Positions 45,738-56,996 of a DNA stretch of 64,000 nucleotides are shown here, one piece after another. Location: positions 930,001 through 994,000 of the forward strand of contig CAVPJX010000001.1 in NCBI GenBank assembly GCA_963705545.1, written 5' to 3'. Position numbers and translations under genes: made by a program. This stretch comes from DATBLY01 sp963705545 (GTDB taxonomy: Bacteria > Actinomycetota > UBA4738 > HRBIN12). Under the pieces are notes generated by a model. That model worked only from the letters and a program-made list of their open reading frames with translations. It had not been told where the DNA came from and ran no database searches. How positions within the stretch are numbered: position 1 is the first letter of the stretch; each line of letters opens with the position of its first letter.

Positions 45738-47180
45738 TCAGCGACCCCCGCCGCCCGCCGCGAGCGCCCGCTCCCCCAGCTCGAGGATCACGTCGGCGAG
45801 GAGGTCCGCGTCGGCCGGCTCGGTCCGCCAGTTGACGAACGTGGGACGGAACGCCGTCCGGCCGCCGTAGTCGGTGGTCCCGACGTAGACGCGTCCATCC
45901 TGCAGGATCGCCCGGCCGATCTCGGCGTTCAGCGCGTTCAGCCGGTCCTCGTCGAGGCCCTGTGGCCGATAGCGGAAGCAGACGATGTTCAGGGGGACGT
46001 CGGCGAGCCGCTCCAGGTCCGGTTCGCGGTCCACGCGATCGGCCAGCCGTGCCGCCAGGTCCAGACCGCGCTCCACGATCGCCCGGTAGCCGCTGCGGCC
46101 GTACGCCCGCAGCGTCGCCCACACCGGGATCGCGCGGGACCGCCTCGACATCTCGGGCCCGAGCCACCCCCAGTTCGGACGATCGTATCCGACCCCCGGG
46201 AGGTACGCGGCGCCGACGCCTCCGAACACCGGCGCGAGGCGCGACGGTTCGCGCAGGAACGCGAACCCGCAGTCGTAGGCCACGTTCAACCACTTGTGCC
46301 CGTCGGCGATCACGGAGTCCGCTCGCTCGATGCCCGCGAGCAGGTGCTCGGTGCGTGGCGAGAGCGCCGCGAAGAGTCCGAACGCCCCGTCCACGTGCAG
46401 CCAGGCGCCGTATCGCTCCGCCAGCTCGGCCATCGGGGCGACCGGATCGAAGTCGCCCGCGTTCACCTCGCCGGCGCTGCAGATCACGATCGCCGGCGTC
46501 CCGTCGAGCGCCCGCAGCGCGTCCTCCATCGCCGCGAGGTCCACGCGGCCCACCGGGTCGCGCGCGAACACCTGCACGCGGGCCCGGCCGATCCCGAGCA
46601 TCCCGAGCGCCTTCACGTCGCTCGGGTGGAGGTATCCGCCGGCCAGGACGGGGACGGGCGGAAGCCCCGCCAGGCCGTCGCGGTCCACGTCCACGCCGTG
46701 TCGTTCCGCCCACCAGCTGCGCGCGGCCGCCAACGCGGTGAAGTTGGCCATCGTGGCCCCGGTGGTGAGCACGCCGCCCCAGGTCGGCGGCAGCCGGAAG
46801 AGATCGAGGAGCCACGCGATCGAGACGGATTCGAGCCGGGCGGCCAGGGGCGATGCGTCCCAGGCGCCGGCGCACTGGTCGATCGTCGCGGCGATCCACT
46901 CCGCCCCCATCGCGGCCGGGGTCACGCCGCCGATCACCCAGTGGAAGAAGCGCGGTCCCGCCGACCGCACCGAGGCGGGCACGCCGTCCTCGAACAGCTC
47001 GCTCAGGGCCGTCAGCGCCCCGTCGCCCTCCTCGGGCAGCGGCCCGCCGAACGCCGCCTCCACGGTCTCCGCGGCGGGCTCGCGCACGGGCGCCGCGTCG
47101 AGCGCGCCGAGGTACCGATCGGCCTCCTTGGCCACGAAGGCCGTCACGTCGGGGATCTCGTCGCGGGTCGGCTCGGGCAT
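45738..47180 (-). CDS. pyridoxal-dependent group II decarboxylase, paralogue 2
   Basis: 480 residues. VLTTGATMANFTALAAARSW, HVDGAFGLFAALSPRTEHLL (Asp near the PLP), and the Schiff-base lysine in RADSVIADGHKWLNVAYDCG. Same superfamily as the gene at 16,210-17,601 but low similarity outside the motifs, so an ancient paralogue. It sits between smpB and ssrA, separating a pair that is adjacent in many genomes. GC and codon use match its neighbours. Substrate not predictable. Confidence 0.87.
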   Translation of the reverse strand: MPEPTRDEIPDVTAFVAKEADRYLGALDAAPVREPAAETVEAAFGGPLPEEGDGALTALSELFEDGVPASVRSAGPRFFHWVIGGVTPAAMGAEWIAATIDQCAGAWDASPLAARLESVSIAWLLDLFRLPPTWGGVLTTGATMANFTALAAARSWWAERHGVDVDRDGLAGLPPVPVLAGGYLHPSDVKALGMLGIGRARVQVFARDPVGRVDLAAMEDALRALDGTPAIVICSAGEVNAGDFDPVAPMAELAERYGAWLHVDGAFGLFAALSPRTEHLLAGIERADSVIADGHKWLNVAYDCGFAFLREPSRLAPVFGGVGAAYLPGVGYDRPNWGWLGPEMSRRSRAIPVWATLRAYGRSGYRAIVERGLDLAARLADRVDREPDLERLADVPLNIVCFRYRPQGLDEDRLNALNAEIGRAILQDGRVYVGTTDYGGRTAFRPTFVNWRTEPADADLLADVILELGERALAAGGGGR

Positions 47181-47268
47181 CGGCGCGCTCCTCGGTCGGT
47201 CGGTCGGCGGCTCGGAGGGAGCCTACCGAGGCAGCCGCGGACCCGCCCGCCGCGAGCGCCGCGCCGCC

Positions 47269-47739
47269 CTACCGGCGCCGGCCCAGCTCGCGCTCGACCT
47301 CGCGCGCCTGATCCCGCTCGGCGATCGACCGCCGCTTCTCGTACTCGCGCTTGCCGCGGCCCAGGCCGAGCTCGACCTTCGCCAGCCCGTGGGTGAAGTA
47401 GATCCGCATGGGCACGAGCGCCAGTCGCTGCTCGGCCATCTTCGAGTCGAGCTTGTCGATCTCGCGCCGGTGCAGCAGGAGCTTCCGCGGCCGCACCGCG
47501 ACGTGGCGGCGCTTGTCGCCCTGCTCGTACGGGGGGATGTGCAGCCCCTCGAGCCACGCCTCGCCGTCGCGGACGCGCGCGAACGCCTCGGCCAGGGACG
47601 CGCGGCCGCCGCGGAGCGACTTCACCTCGTCGCCGGTGAGCCGGATGCCGGCCTCGAACCGCTCGAGGATCTGATAGTCGTGCCGCGCCTTGCGGTTGGA
47701 TGCGACGGTCTTCTCGCCGTCGTCGGACGTCGGCGCCAT
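47269..47739 (-). CDS. smpB: SsrA-binding protein
   Basis: 156 residues. NRKARHDYQILERFEAGIRL, TGDEVKSLRGGRASLAEAFA and YEQGDKRRHVAVRPRKLLLH, then FTHGLAKVELGLGRGKREYE, with KRRSIAERDQAREVER, are diagnostic of SmpB. It binds tmRNA and delivers it to stalled ribosomes. Downstream of ftsX on the same strand with a 9-base gap. Confidence 0.97.
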   Translation of the reverse strand: MAPTSDDGEKTVASNRKARHDYQILERFEAGIRLTGDEVKSLRGGRASLAEAFARVRDGEAWLEGLHIPPYEQGDKRRHVAVRPRKLLLHRREIDKLDSKMAEQRLALVPMRIYFTHGLAKVELGLGRGKREYEKRRSIAERDQAREVERELGRRR

Positions 47740-47748
47740 GCGCGCAGC

Positions 47749-48651
47749 CTAGACGTCGAGGAAGCGGCGCATCCCGATCGTCCCGGCCACGATCGCGACG
47801 ATCGCGGCGGCGATCAGGATCCACGGTGCGATCGCCAGCACGTCGGAGTTCTGGACCAGCGGGAAGAACTGGATCTCGTCGCGCAGCCGGTCCACGAAGA
47901 CCACCTTCAGCAGGAACAAGGCGAAGATCGCGGCGGTCGCGCCGAGGAGCGACTCGACGAGCCCCTCGATCAGGAACGGCACGCGGATCCGCCAGTTCGT
48001 CGCGCCGACCAGGCGCATGATGCCGATCTCCTTGCGCCGAGCGAACATCCCCATCCGCAGGGTGTTCGCGATCAGCGCCACCGCGGAGGCGAGCATGATC
48101 ACGGCGATCGACAGGATCCCCACCGAGAGCACGCGCGTGATGGCGACCAGGCGCGACAGGACCTCGCGGTAGTCCTGGACCGTGTCCACGCCCGGCTGTC
48201 CTTCCACCGCCGCCCGGACCTGCTCGAACTGCGCCGTGTCGGCGAGGGTCACCCGTAACGACGCCGGCAGCGGGTTGTCCTCGGGATGCTGCGGATCGTC
48301 GCACTTGATGTTCTCGACGAAGATCGGCTGGTTCGCGAACAGCTCCTGGAACCGCGTGCAGGCGTCGTCCTTGCTCTCGAAGCGAACCTGATCGACGGCC
48401 GGGAGCGACTCGAGCCGATCGGTCAGCAGCGCCACCGTGTCGGGGTTCACCGGATCCGTCAGGTAGACGGCGACCTGCACGTTGCCGGTCCACGCGTCGA
48501 TCACCAGGTTGAACTCGCGAGCGATCAGCAGGGCGAGCCCGAACAGGAACAGCGCGATGAACGCCGTGGACATCGCCGCGAACGCGACGATGCCGTTGCG
48601 GCGCAGGCCGGAGGCGGTCTCGCGGAAGTACCGCTCCATGACCCCCGCCAT
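47749..48651 (-). CDS. ftsX: cell division ABC transporter permease
   Basis: 300 residues. MERYFRETASGLRRNGIVAF, one N-terminal helix, a large extracytoplasmic loop (EPVDQVRFESKDDA-like, residues about 60-170), then three helices with MFARRKEIGIMRLVGATNWR and IRVPFLIEG. FtsX with FtsE links cell division to peptidoglycan hydrolases; the transporter-like ATPase motor activates periplasmic hydrolases. The ATG at 48651 overlaps the ftsE stop by one base (TGATG). Confidence 0.95.
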   Translation of the reverse strand: MAGVMERYFRETASGLRRNGIVAFAAMSTAFIALFLFGLALLIAREFNLVIDAWTGNVQVAVYLTDPVNPDTVALLTDRLESLPAVDQVRFESKDDACTRFQELFANQPIFVENIKCDDPQHPEDNPLPASLRVTLADTAQFEQVRAAVEGQPGVDTVQDYREVLSRLVAITRVLSVGILSIAVIMLASAVALIANTLRMGMFARRKEIGIMRLVGATNWRIRVPFLIEGLVESLLGATAAIFALFLLKVVFVDRLRDEIQFFPLVQNSDVLAIAPWILIAAAIVAIVAGTIGMRRFLDV

Positions 48652-49328
48652 CAGCTGTACACCCCGCGCGCCTGGTCGCGGACCACGTGACCCTTCTCGA
48701 GCTCGACGACGCGCTTGCGCATCGCGTCGACGATCGCCTGGTCGTGCGTGGCCATCACGACGGTGGTCCCGATCCGGTTCACCTTGTCCAGGAGGCGCAT
48801 GATGTCCACGCTGGTGTTCGGGTCCAGGTTGCCCGTCGGCTCGTCCGCCAGCAGGACGAGCGGGCGGTTCACGCACGCACGCGCGATCGAGACGCGCTGT
48901 TGCTCGCCGCCCGAGAGCTCGTCGGGGTAGCTGTTGAGCTTGTCGCCGAGCCCCACGTACTCGAGGATCTCGGGGACCCGCTGGTCGATCACGTGCTTCG
49001 GCTTGCCGATCACCTCGAGCCCGAACGACACGTTCTCGAACACCGTCTTGTCGGAGAGGAGCTTGTAGTCCTGGAAGACGGTGCCGATGTTGCGCCGGAG
49101 GTAGGGCACCTTGAACGACGAGATCTTGGCGAGGTTCTTCCCGGCGACGTAGACATCGCCCTCCGTCGCCTCCTCCTCCTTGAGCAGGAGGCGGATCATC
49201 GTCGACTTGCCCGAGCCGGATGGGCCCACGATGAAGACGAACTCGCCCTTCTCGATCTCGACGGTGACGTCCTCGAGCGCGGTGACGCCGTTGCGATACG
49301 TCTTCGTGACGTGCTGGATACTGATCAT
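48651..49328 (-). CDS. ftsE: cell division ATP-binding protein
   Basis: 225 residues. Walker A IVGPSGSGKSTMIRLLLK, signature LSGGEQQRVSIARACVN, Walker B LVLLADEPTGNLDPNTSVDI and H-loop TTVVMATHDQAIVDAMRKR. First gene of the ftsE-ftsX-smpB block. The divergent 92 bases to the YfhO gene (49,329-49,420) hold both promoters. Confidence 0.96.
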   Translation of the reverse strand: MISIQHVTKTYRNGVTALEDVTVEIEKGEFVFIVGPSGSGKSTMIRLLLKEEEATEGDVYVAGKNLAKISSFKVPYLRRNIGTVFQDYKLLSDKTVFENVSFGLEVIGKPKHVIDQRVPEILEYVGLGDKLNSYPDELSGGEQQRVSIARACVNRPLVLLADEPTGNLDPNTSVDIMRLLDKVNRIGTTVVMATHDQAIVDAMRKRVVELEKGHVVRDQARGVYS

Positions 49329-49420
49329 GAGTGGAGGGGTTCGAACGAAGGTTCGGTGGAGCCGGACCAGGCTACCAGTTCCCCTCGCGGAACCCGGGAG
49401 CGTCGCTAGGCTGATGGGCC

Positions 49421-51874
49421 ATGACCTCCACGGCCGTCGACGCGGTGGCTGCGCCGCGCGGCGCCGACCTCCGCGCGACCGACGGGCCGTGGCGCCGCGC
49501 GGCGGCGGCGTGTGCCGGCCCGGCCCTGATCGTGGGCCTGGTCCTGTTCGCGCTGCGGGGCTTCGCGTTCCACCCCCTCCTGACGAACGACCACCCCGAC
49601 CTGCTGTCCTTCTGGCTGCCGCGGTTCGGGTTCCTCGGCCGCTCGCTCGCCGCCGGGCACGTCCCGCTCTGGAACCCGTACGAGATGATCGGCTACCGCT
49701 TCGCGGCCGATCCGCAGAGCGGGTTCCTCTACGTGCCCGCGATGGCGCTGTTCGGCACGCTGTCCCCCGGCGCGGCCCTCCGCGCGCTGATCGTGCTGAA
49801 CCCGATGCTCGCGGGGCTCGGGCTCTACGGGTTCCTGCGCCTGGAGCGCCTCGGTCGGCTCGCGGCGACCGCGGGTGGGCTGGCGGTGGCGATGGCGATG
49901 GCCACGTCCGAGCTCGCGATCTCGATGCCGTTCGCCGGCTTCCTCGCGTGGACGACGGTCGTGCTGATCGGGGCCTCGGGCTACCGTCAGGCGGCCCGGT
50001 GGTCGCGCCGCTTCCTGTGGCTCGCGCTCGCCGCGTTCGCCTGGTCGCAGGTGGCGAACGCGCACATGAGCCACGGCCTCGTGATGTGCTCGCTGCTGGT
50101 CGCGTCCTACCTGATCGCCTACGCGGTCGCGGACGTCCGGGCGGGCGCCGCGCGCGGCTGGCCCGCCGCCGGCCGCGTCGCGCTGTTCCTGGCGGCGATG
50201 CCGCTCGCGAGCCTGGCGGTGCTGATCCCGCGGCTCGCGTTCATCGGATCCTCGAGCCTGCACGTCGGCTACGACGCGCTCGGTGAGCCGCTGAAGGAGA
50301 CCGCGAACCTGCGGGAGCGGCCGATCGTGACGAACGGCGTGTGGGCCGCGTGGCCGCTCGCCTTCGGCATGGCGCCGGGCGCCTACCTGGGCGCGACGCT
50401 GTTGCTCGCCGTCCCCCTCGCGCTGCGGGCCCGCCGATGGCGGCCGCTCGTGTGGGGCGTCGGGGGCGCCTTCGCGCTGACGTGGGTCCTGATGCTGAAC
50501 GCCGTGGTCGCCGCCGGATGGTTCCGCGCGCTGATGGGCCGCGTCCCGTTCGGCGACGTGTACCTCCACAACCCGGGCCGCCTGCGGTACCTCGCCTGCC
50601 TCGCGCTCCCGGTGCTCGGGGCGGTGGGCCTGCAGGGCCTGCGGGACGCGCCCCTCGAGCCGCGACGCGCGGCCTGGTGGCTCGGCGGCGGCGTCGCCGC
50701 CCTGCTCGTGCTGCCGATGGCGTTCGGCGCGAAGCCGGTTCGGGTCGTCCTGATCGCGGCCGCGATGCTCGTCGCGGTCCCGGTCCTGTTCGCGCTGGCG
50801 ACCCGCCGGTGGCGATGGGCGACGGTCGGGGTGGTCGCGATCCTCGCGGTCGAGCTCACGGCGAGCGCGGTCGCATCCAACGTCTACGACGGAGGCACCG
50901 TCTTCACCGGTCTCGAGGCGGGCGACCACCCGAACCTGGTGCCGCAACCGCTCCGGTACCCGGACATCCCCGAGGCCGACTACCTCCGGCCGACGCCCTT
51001 CGTGCAGATCCTGCGCGACCAGGACGAGCGGTACCTGACCTGGGCGCCGCCGGCGGCGTTCTTCGAGAAGGGCTACCTGTTCGCCCAGCGACCGCAGGAC
51101 TGGCCGGCGCTCGCGATGGGACGCGGCACGCTCTTCGGGATCCCCGACGCCCTCGGGTACAACCCGGTCCAGCTGCTGCGGTACTGGACCTACATCCGGG
51201 CCACGAACGCGCTCGACGTCTTCTACAACGCGTCGGTGATCTCGCGTCCCTCGCTCGAGGACGTGCGCCTGATGGGGATCCGCTACCTCGTCGTGCCCCA
51301 GGGCACGGCCGACCGCACGCTGCCGAGCCGGGTCGTCGCCCGGGCCGACGACTACGAGCTGGTCGAGGTGTACGGCTGGGAGCCGCTCGCATCGGTCGTG
51401 ACGGACTGGACGGTCGCCGACCACCCGGTCGACGCCCTCCGTGCGGTGCTCGAGCCCGGCTTCGATCCCGGGCGGGTCGCCGTCCTCGAGTCCGATCCCG
51501 GGTTCCCCGCGACCCCCAGCGGCGCCCCGTCCGCCGGCCGGGTGATCTCGGCGACCCCCGAGGAGGTGCGGGTCGCGGTCGACGCCGCCGACCCGTCGAT
51601 CCTCGTCGTGCGGACGACGTACGACCCGGGATGGACCGCCACCGTCGACGGGCGGCCCGCGCCCGTGATCCCGACCGATCACCTCGTCCAGGGCGTCCCG
51701 GTCCCGGCCGGGTCCCACGAGGTGCGCCTGACCTACCGTGACGCCGACATCGACCGGGGGCTGCTCGCGAGCGCGATCGTCTGGCTCGCGCTCGCGATCG
51801 CCGGTGGCGCGGCGGTCGCGCTCGAGCGCCGGCGGTCGCGGAGCGACCCGGCCCAGCCGCCCGACGCGGCCTAG
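49421..51874 (+). CDS. YfhO-family membrane protein
   Basis: 817 residues, at least ten membrane segments in the first 480 residues (LIVGLVLFALRGF, FLWLALAAFAWSQ, GAYLGATLLLAVPLALRA). LWNPYEMIGYRFAADPQSGF is the conserved extracytoplasmic loop of YfhO/GT-C-like proteins. The C-terminal extracytoplasmic beta domain includes VVRTTYDPGWTATVDGRPAP, followed by a final helix. YfhO family members assist lipid-linked or lipoteichoic glycosylation in other bacteria; that role here is inference. Confidence 0.82.
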   Translation: MTSTAVDAVAAPRGADLRATDGPWRRAAAACAGPALIVGLVLFALRGFAFHPLLTNDHPDLLSFWLPRFGFLGRSLAAGHVPLWNPYEMIGYRFAADPQSGFLYVPAMALFGTLSPGAALRALIVLNPMLAGLGLYGFLRLERLGRLAATAGGLAVAMAMATSELAISMPFAGFLAWTTVVLIGASGYRQAARWSRRFLWLALAAFAWSQVANAHMSHGLVMCSLLVASYLIAYAVADVRAGAARGWPAAGRVALFLAAMPLASLAVLIPRLAFIGSSSLHVGYDALGEPLKETANLRERPIVTNGVWAAWPLAFGMAPGAYLGATLLLAVPLALRARRWRPLVWGVGGAFALTWVLMLNAVVAAGWFRALMGRVPFGDVYLHNPGRLRYLACLALPVLGAVGLQGLRDAPLEPRRAAWWLGGGVAALLVLPMAFGAKPVRVVLIAAAMLVAVPVLFALATRRWRWATVGVVAILAVELTASAVASNVYDGGTVFTGLEAGDHPNLVPQPLRYPDIPEADYLRPTPFVQILRDQDERYLTWAPPAAFFEKGYLFAQRPQDWPALAMGRGTLFGIPDALGYNPVQLLRYWTYIRATNALDVFYNASVISRPSLEDVRLMGIRYLVVPQGTADRTLPSRVVARADDYELVEVYGWEPLASVVTDWTVADHPVDALRAVLEPGFDPGRVAVLESDPGFPATPSGAPSAGRVISATPEEVRVAVDAADPSILVVRTTYDPGWTATVDGRPAPVIPTDHLVQGVPVPAGSHEVRLTYRDADIDRGLLASAIVWLALAIAGGAAVALERRRSRSDPAQPPDAA

Positions 51875-51889
51875 CGCTCGACCGCGGCC

Positions 51890-53015
51890 CTAGCCGCCCG
51901 GCGCGCCCGCCGCCGACGCCCGACGGCGGAGCTCCGCCTCGATGAATCGGTCGAGGTCGCCGTCCAGCACCCGCTGCGGATCGCCGACCTCCTCCTCGGT
52001 CCGATGGTCCTTGACCATCTGGTACGGCGCCAGCACGTACGAACGGATCTGCGAACCGAAGTCCACGGCCTTGCGTTCCCCCCGGATCGAGTCCATCTGC
52101 TCCTCGCGCTCCCGGCGCTGGAGCTCGGCCAGGCGGGCCTTCAGGATCGCCATCGCCACGGCGCGGTTCTGCATCTGCGAGCGTTCGTTCTGACACGCCA
52201 CCACGATCCCGGTCGGCAGGTGGGTGATCCGGACCGCCGAGTCGGTCGTGTTCACCGACTGGCCACCCGGACCCGACGAGCGGAAGACGTCGATCCGAAG
52301 ATCGCCCTCGTCCACCTCGACGTCGTCGGCCTCGGTCTCGTCGAGGGCCGGGATCACGTCGAGGGACGCGAACGAGGTGTGGCGCCGCTTCTGTGAGTCG
52401 AACGGGCTGATCCGGACGAGCCGATGGACCCCGCGCTCCGCCGAGAGCAGGCCGTACGCGTTCGGCCCGTGGACCTGGAACGTCGCCGACTTGATCCCGG
52501 CTTCCTCGCCGTAGTGGATCTCGTCGACCTCGGGCTTGAAGCCTTCGTTCTCAGCCCAGCGCGTGTACATCCGGAGCAACATGTCGGCCCAGTCCTGCGA
52601 CTCCGTTCCCCCGGCCCCGGCGTTGATCGTGGCGATCGCGTCGTTCGCGTCGTACTCGCCGGAGAGCAGGGCCGCGAGCTCCACCTTCTCGAGCTCCTGC
52701 GCCAGTGCCTCCACCGAGGCGCCGAGCTCCCGCTCGAGCTCCGCGTCCGAACCCTCCTCCGCCAGGAGCTCGTCGAGCGCCCGCACGTCATCCGCCTTCC
52801 GCTGCAGCGACTCCCAGCGGTCGATACCGGCCTTCAGGCGGGCGAGCTTCGTGGTCAGCTGCTGACCGCGGGCGGGGTCGTCCCAGAGCGCCGGATCCGA
52901 GGCTTGCCGCTCGAGCTCGGCCACCTGCGCGCGCTTACCGTCGACGTCAAAGGAACTCCTTCGCGGCCGAGACGCGCTGCGTGAGCTCGTCGATCCGTTC
53001 GGTGTGGTCGCTCAT
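51890..53015 (-). CDS. prfB: peptide chain release factor 2, programmed +1 frameshift
   Basis: Class I release factor recognising UGA/UAA. The catalytic GGQ lies in RSSGPGGQSVNTTDSAVRI and the codon-reading SPF motif in VRISPFDSQKRRHTSF. The ATG at 53015 opens MSDHTERIDELTQRVSAAKE then FL. The ribosome meets the in-frame stop TGA at 52947-52949, within CTT TGA C, three bases after AAGGAG. Continuing +1 reads DVDGKRAQVAELERQASDPA and the rest, which is intact to 51890. This is the classical RF2 autoregulatory frameshift, not a mutation. Total about 374 residues. Confidence 0.95.
52946..52961 (-). promoter_or_regulatory. programmed +1 frameshift site of prfB
   Basis: On the minus strand: internal Shine-Dalgarno AAGGAG (52956-52961), 3-base spacer TTC, slippery CTT and TGA C. 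The spacer length equals that of the well-known E. coli prfB site. Low RF2 slows UGA decoding and permits the shift. Confidence 0.93.
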
Positions 53016-53201
53016 ATGTCGCGAGTGTATCGACCCCCGACCCGCGCACGATCTCGGTCGTTCGATCTCGACCCGTCCCGTTCCCGCGTGCCGGATGTCA
53101 CGGAGGCTCGGTCCGCCCCGGCACCGACCCGTCCAGGCCCCGGTGCCTAGCGTCGCCTCAGCACACGCGCCGGATGGCGCAACGAAGGGAAGGGAGGAGC
53201 C

Positions 53202-53618
53202 GTGAGCGCACAGGGAACCCTCACCGTCGGGAGGACCGGACACGTCCCGATGTGGCCCATCGTGGTGGCGATCCTCGGCGTGACCGTCGGGATCATCGGC
53301 CTCACGGTCGGCCTCACGGTCCCGAAGGACTCGACCGCCGATGTCGTGGCCAGCGTCGCGGCGACCGAGGTCGCGGCGAACTCGAGCGCGGCCGTCCGCG
53401 AGGCCGGGGCGTACGCGACCACGCAGCCGGCGACAGTCTTCCCCGGAGCCCTCGAGACGGCGGGCGTCGCGATCCCGCAGCTCGATCCGGCCGACTTCGC
53501 GAGCGAGCAGGCCGCGAAGGTGCGAGCTCGTTACGAAGCGATGGCCCGCTTCGGCTCCACGGGCGGCGCACCGGAACCGATCGTGATCGGCGACTTCGTC
53601 TGCCATCAGTGCCGATGA
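53202..53618 (+). CDS. small single-pass membrane protein with C-terminal CHQCR
   Basis: 138 residues, not recognised. The GTG at 53202 has GGAGG 5 bases upstream. N-terminal cytoplasmic stub, one transmembrane helix (WPIVVAILGVTVGIIGLTVG), then a polar Ala-rich region with VREAGAYATTQPATVFPGAL and a helix (EQAAKVRARYEAMARFG). It ends PIVIGDFVCHQCR. The last six residues VCHQCR include a CxxC pair. The next gene has the same design and ending. A strong terminator follows at 53,632. The CxxC could bind metal, form a disulfide or be a processing/sorting tag; none is shown. Confidence 0.7.
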   Translation: MSAQGTLTVGRTGHVPMWPIVVAILGVTVGIIGLTVGLTVPKDSTADVVASVAATEVAANSSAAVREAGAYATTQPATVFPGALETAGVAIPQLDPADFASEQAAKVRARYEAMARFGSTGGAPEPIVIGDFVCHQCR

Positions 53619-53631
53619 CGAGCCGCAGGCA

Positions 53632-53666
53632 GGGAAGGGCGGCCGGCGCAGCCGGCCGCCCTTCCC
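53632..53666 (+). terminator. strong hairpin after first CHQCR gene
   Basis: A 16-bp perfect stem (gggaagggcggccggc / gccggccgcccttccc) with a 3-base loop (gca), starting 13 bases after the stop. No long T-run follows, but the stem is very stable. Confidence 0.75.
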
Positions 53667-53765
53667 TATGTGTGTGTGCCGCTTCTCGTTCCATCGTCCG
53701 CCGGGAGGGATCGCGTGCGGGCGGCCGGGTCACCGGCGATCGGCCGCGTGATGGACGTCACCCCC

Positions 53766-53789
53766 GCTCGGTGGCGACGGCCACCGAGC
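53766..53789 (+). other. inverted repeat upstream of the second CHQCR gene
   Basis: Perfect 10-bp stem GCTCGGTGGC / GCCACCGAGC with a 4-base loop, 75 bases before the ATG of the second small gene. It may be an operator or part of a leader. No -10 is obvious. Confidence 0.35.
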
Positions 53790-53863
53790 CGGACCGGGTG
53801 GTGGCTCTACGGTTCGCACGTGAGGTCGCGACGGAGCGGCCGAGGGGACACGAGGAGGCGGAG

Positions 53864-54139
53864 ATGAGCGCCAAGGCCGGAACCTTCGAGCAGGTGCAGA
53901 CCGGGATCAGCTGGACCGGCGGATGGATCGCCGCGGCCCTCTTGGCGGTCGTCCTGGCGGTGACGCTGTACGCGATGAGCCGTTCGGACGGGCCGGCGGA
54001 GCCGGTCTCGCAGACGGCTCGGTACGAGGTCACCGATCAGCTCTCGGGCGGCCCCTCGAGGATCGCGACCGGCGAGCCGGCCGCGCCCACCCGGACCGGG
54101 ATCCGGATCGGGGACACGATCTGCCACCAGTGCCGATAG
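53864..54139 (+). CDS. small single-pass membrane protein with C-terminal CHQCR, paralogue
   Basis: 91 residues, not recognised. The ATG at 53864 has GAGGAGGCGGAG upstream. Same layout as its neighbour: it begins MSAKAGTFEQ (the neighbour begins MSAQG), has one transmembrane helix (GGWIAAALLAVVLAVTLYAM) and a short polar stem, and ends IRIGDTICHQCR. The terminal pentapeptide CHQCR and the IGD motif are shared with the neighbour, but codon choices differ (cac vs cat) and the rest is dissimilar. Selection on this tail is therefore likely. A terminator follows at 54,164. Confidence 0.7.
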   Translation: MSAKAGTFEQVQTGISWTGGWIAAALLAVVLAVTLYAMSRSDGPAEPVSQTARYEVTDQLSGGPSRIATGEPAAPTRTGIRIGDTICHQCR

Positions 54140-54163
54140 CAGGTACCCCCCTCTCTCGGCCGC

Positions 54164-54195
54164 GAAGGGGCCGGTCCGAACGGACCGGCCCCTTC
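54164..54195 (+). terminator. strong hairpin after second CHQCR gene
   Basis: 15-bp perfect stem gaaggggccggtccg / cggaccggccccttc with loop aa, 24 bases after the stop codon. It is also positioned to serve secA, which ends convergently at 54239. Confidence 0.75.
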
Positions 54196-54238
54196 CTCAT
54201 GCGGAGGCGTCAAGCTCGCCCGTGCGGACCGAGGATCG

Positions 54239-56941
<2,703 letters not shown>

Positions 56942-56996
56942 ACGAGGATCCTTCCCGAGGGCTTCGTGGGTCCTTCGATTCTATCGGCCGTCGGGT

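Noticed and set aside
52947..52949. Premature stop making prfB look like a pseudogene
   Set aside because: The SD-like AAGGAG plus CTT TGA C is the programmed frameshift; downstream sequence is fully conserved.
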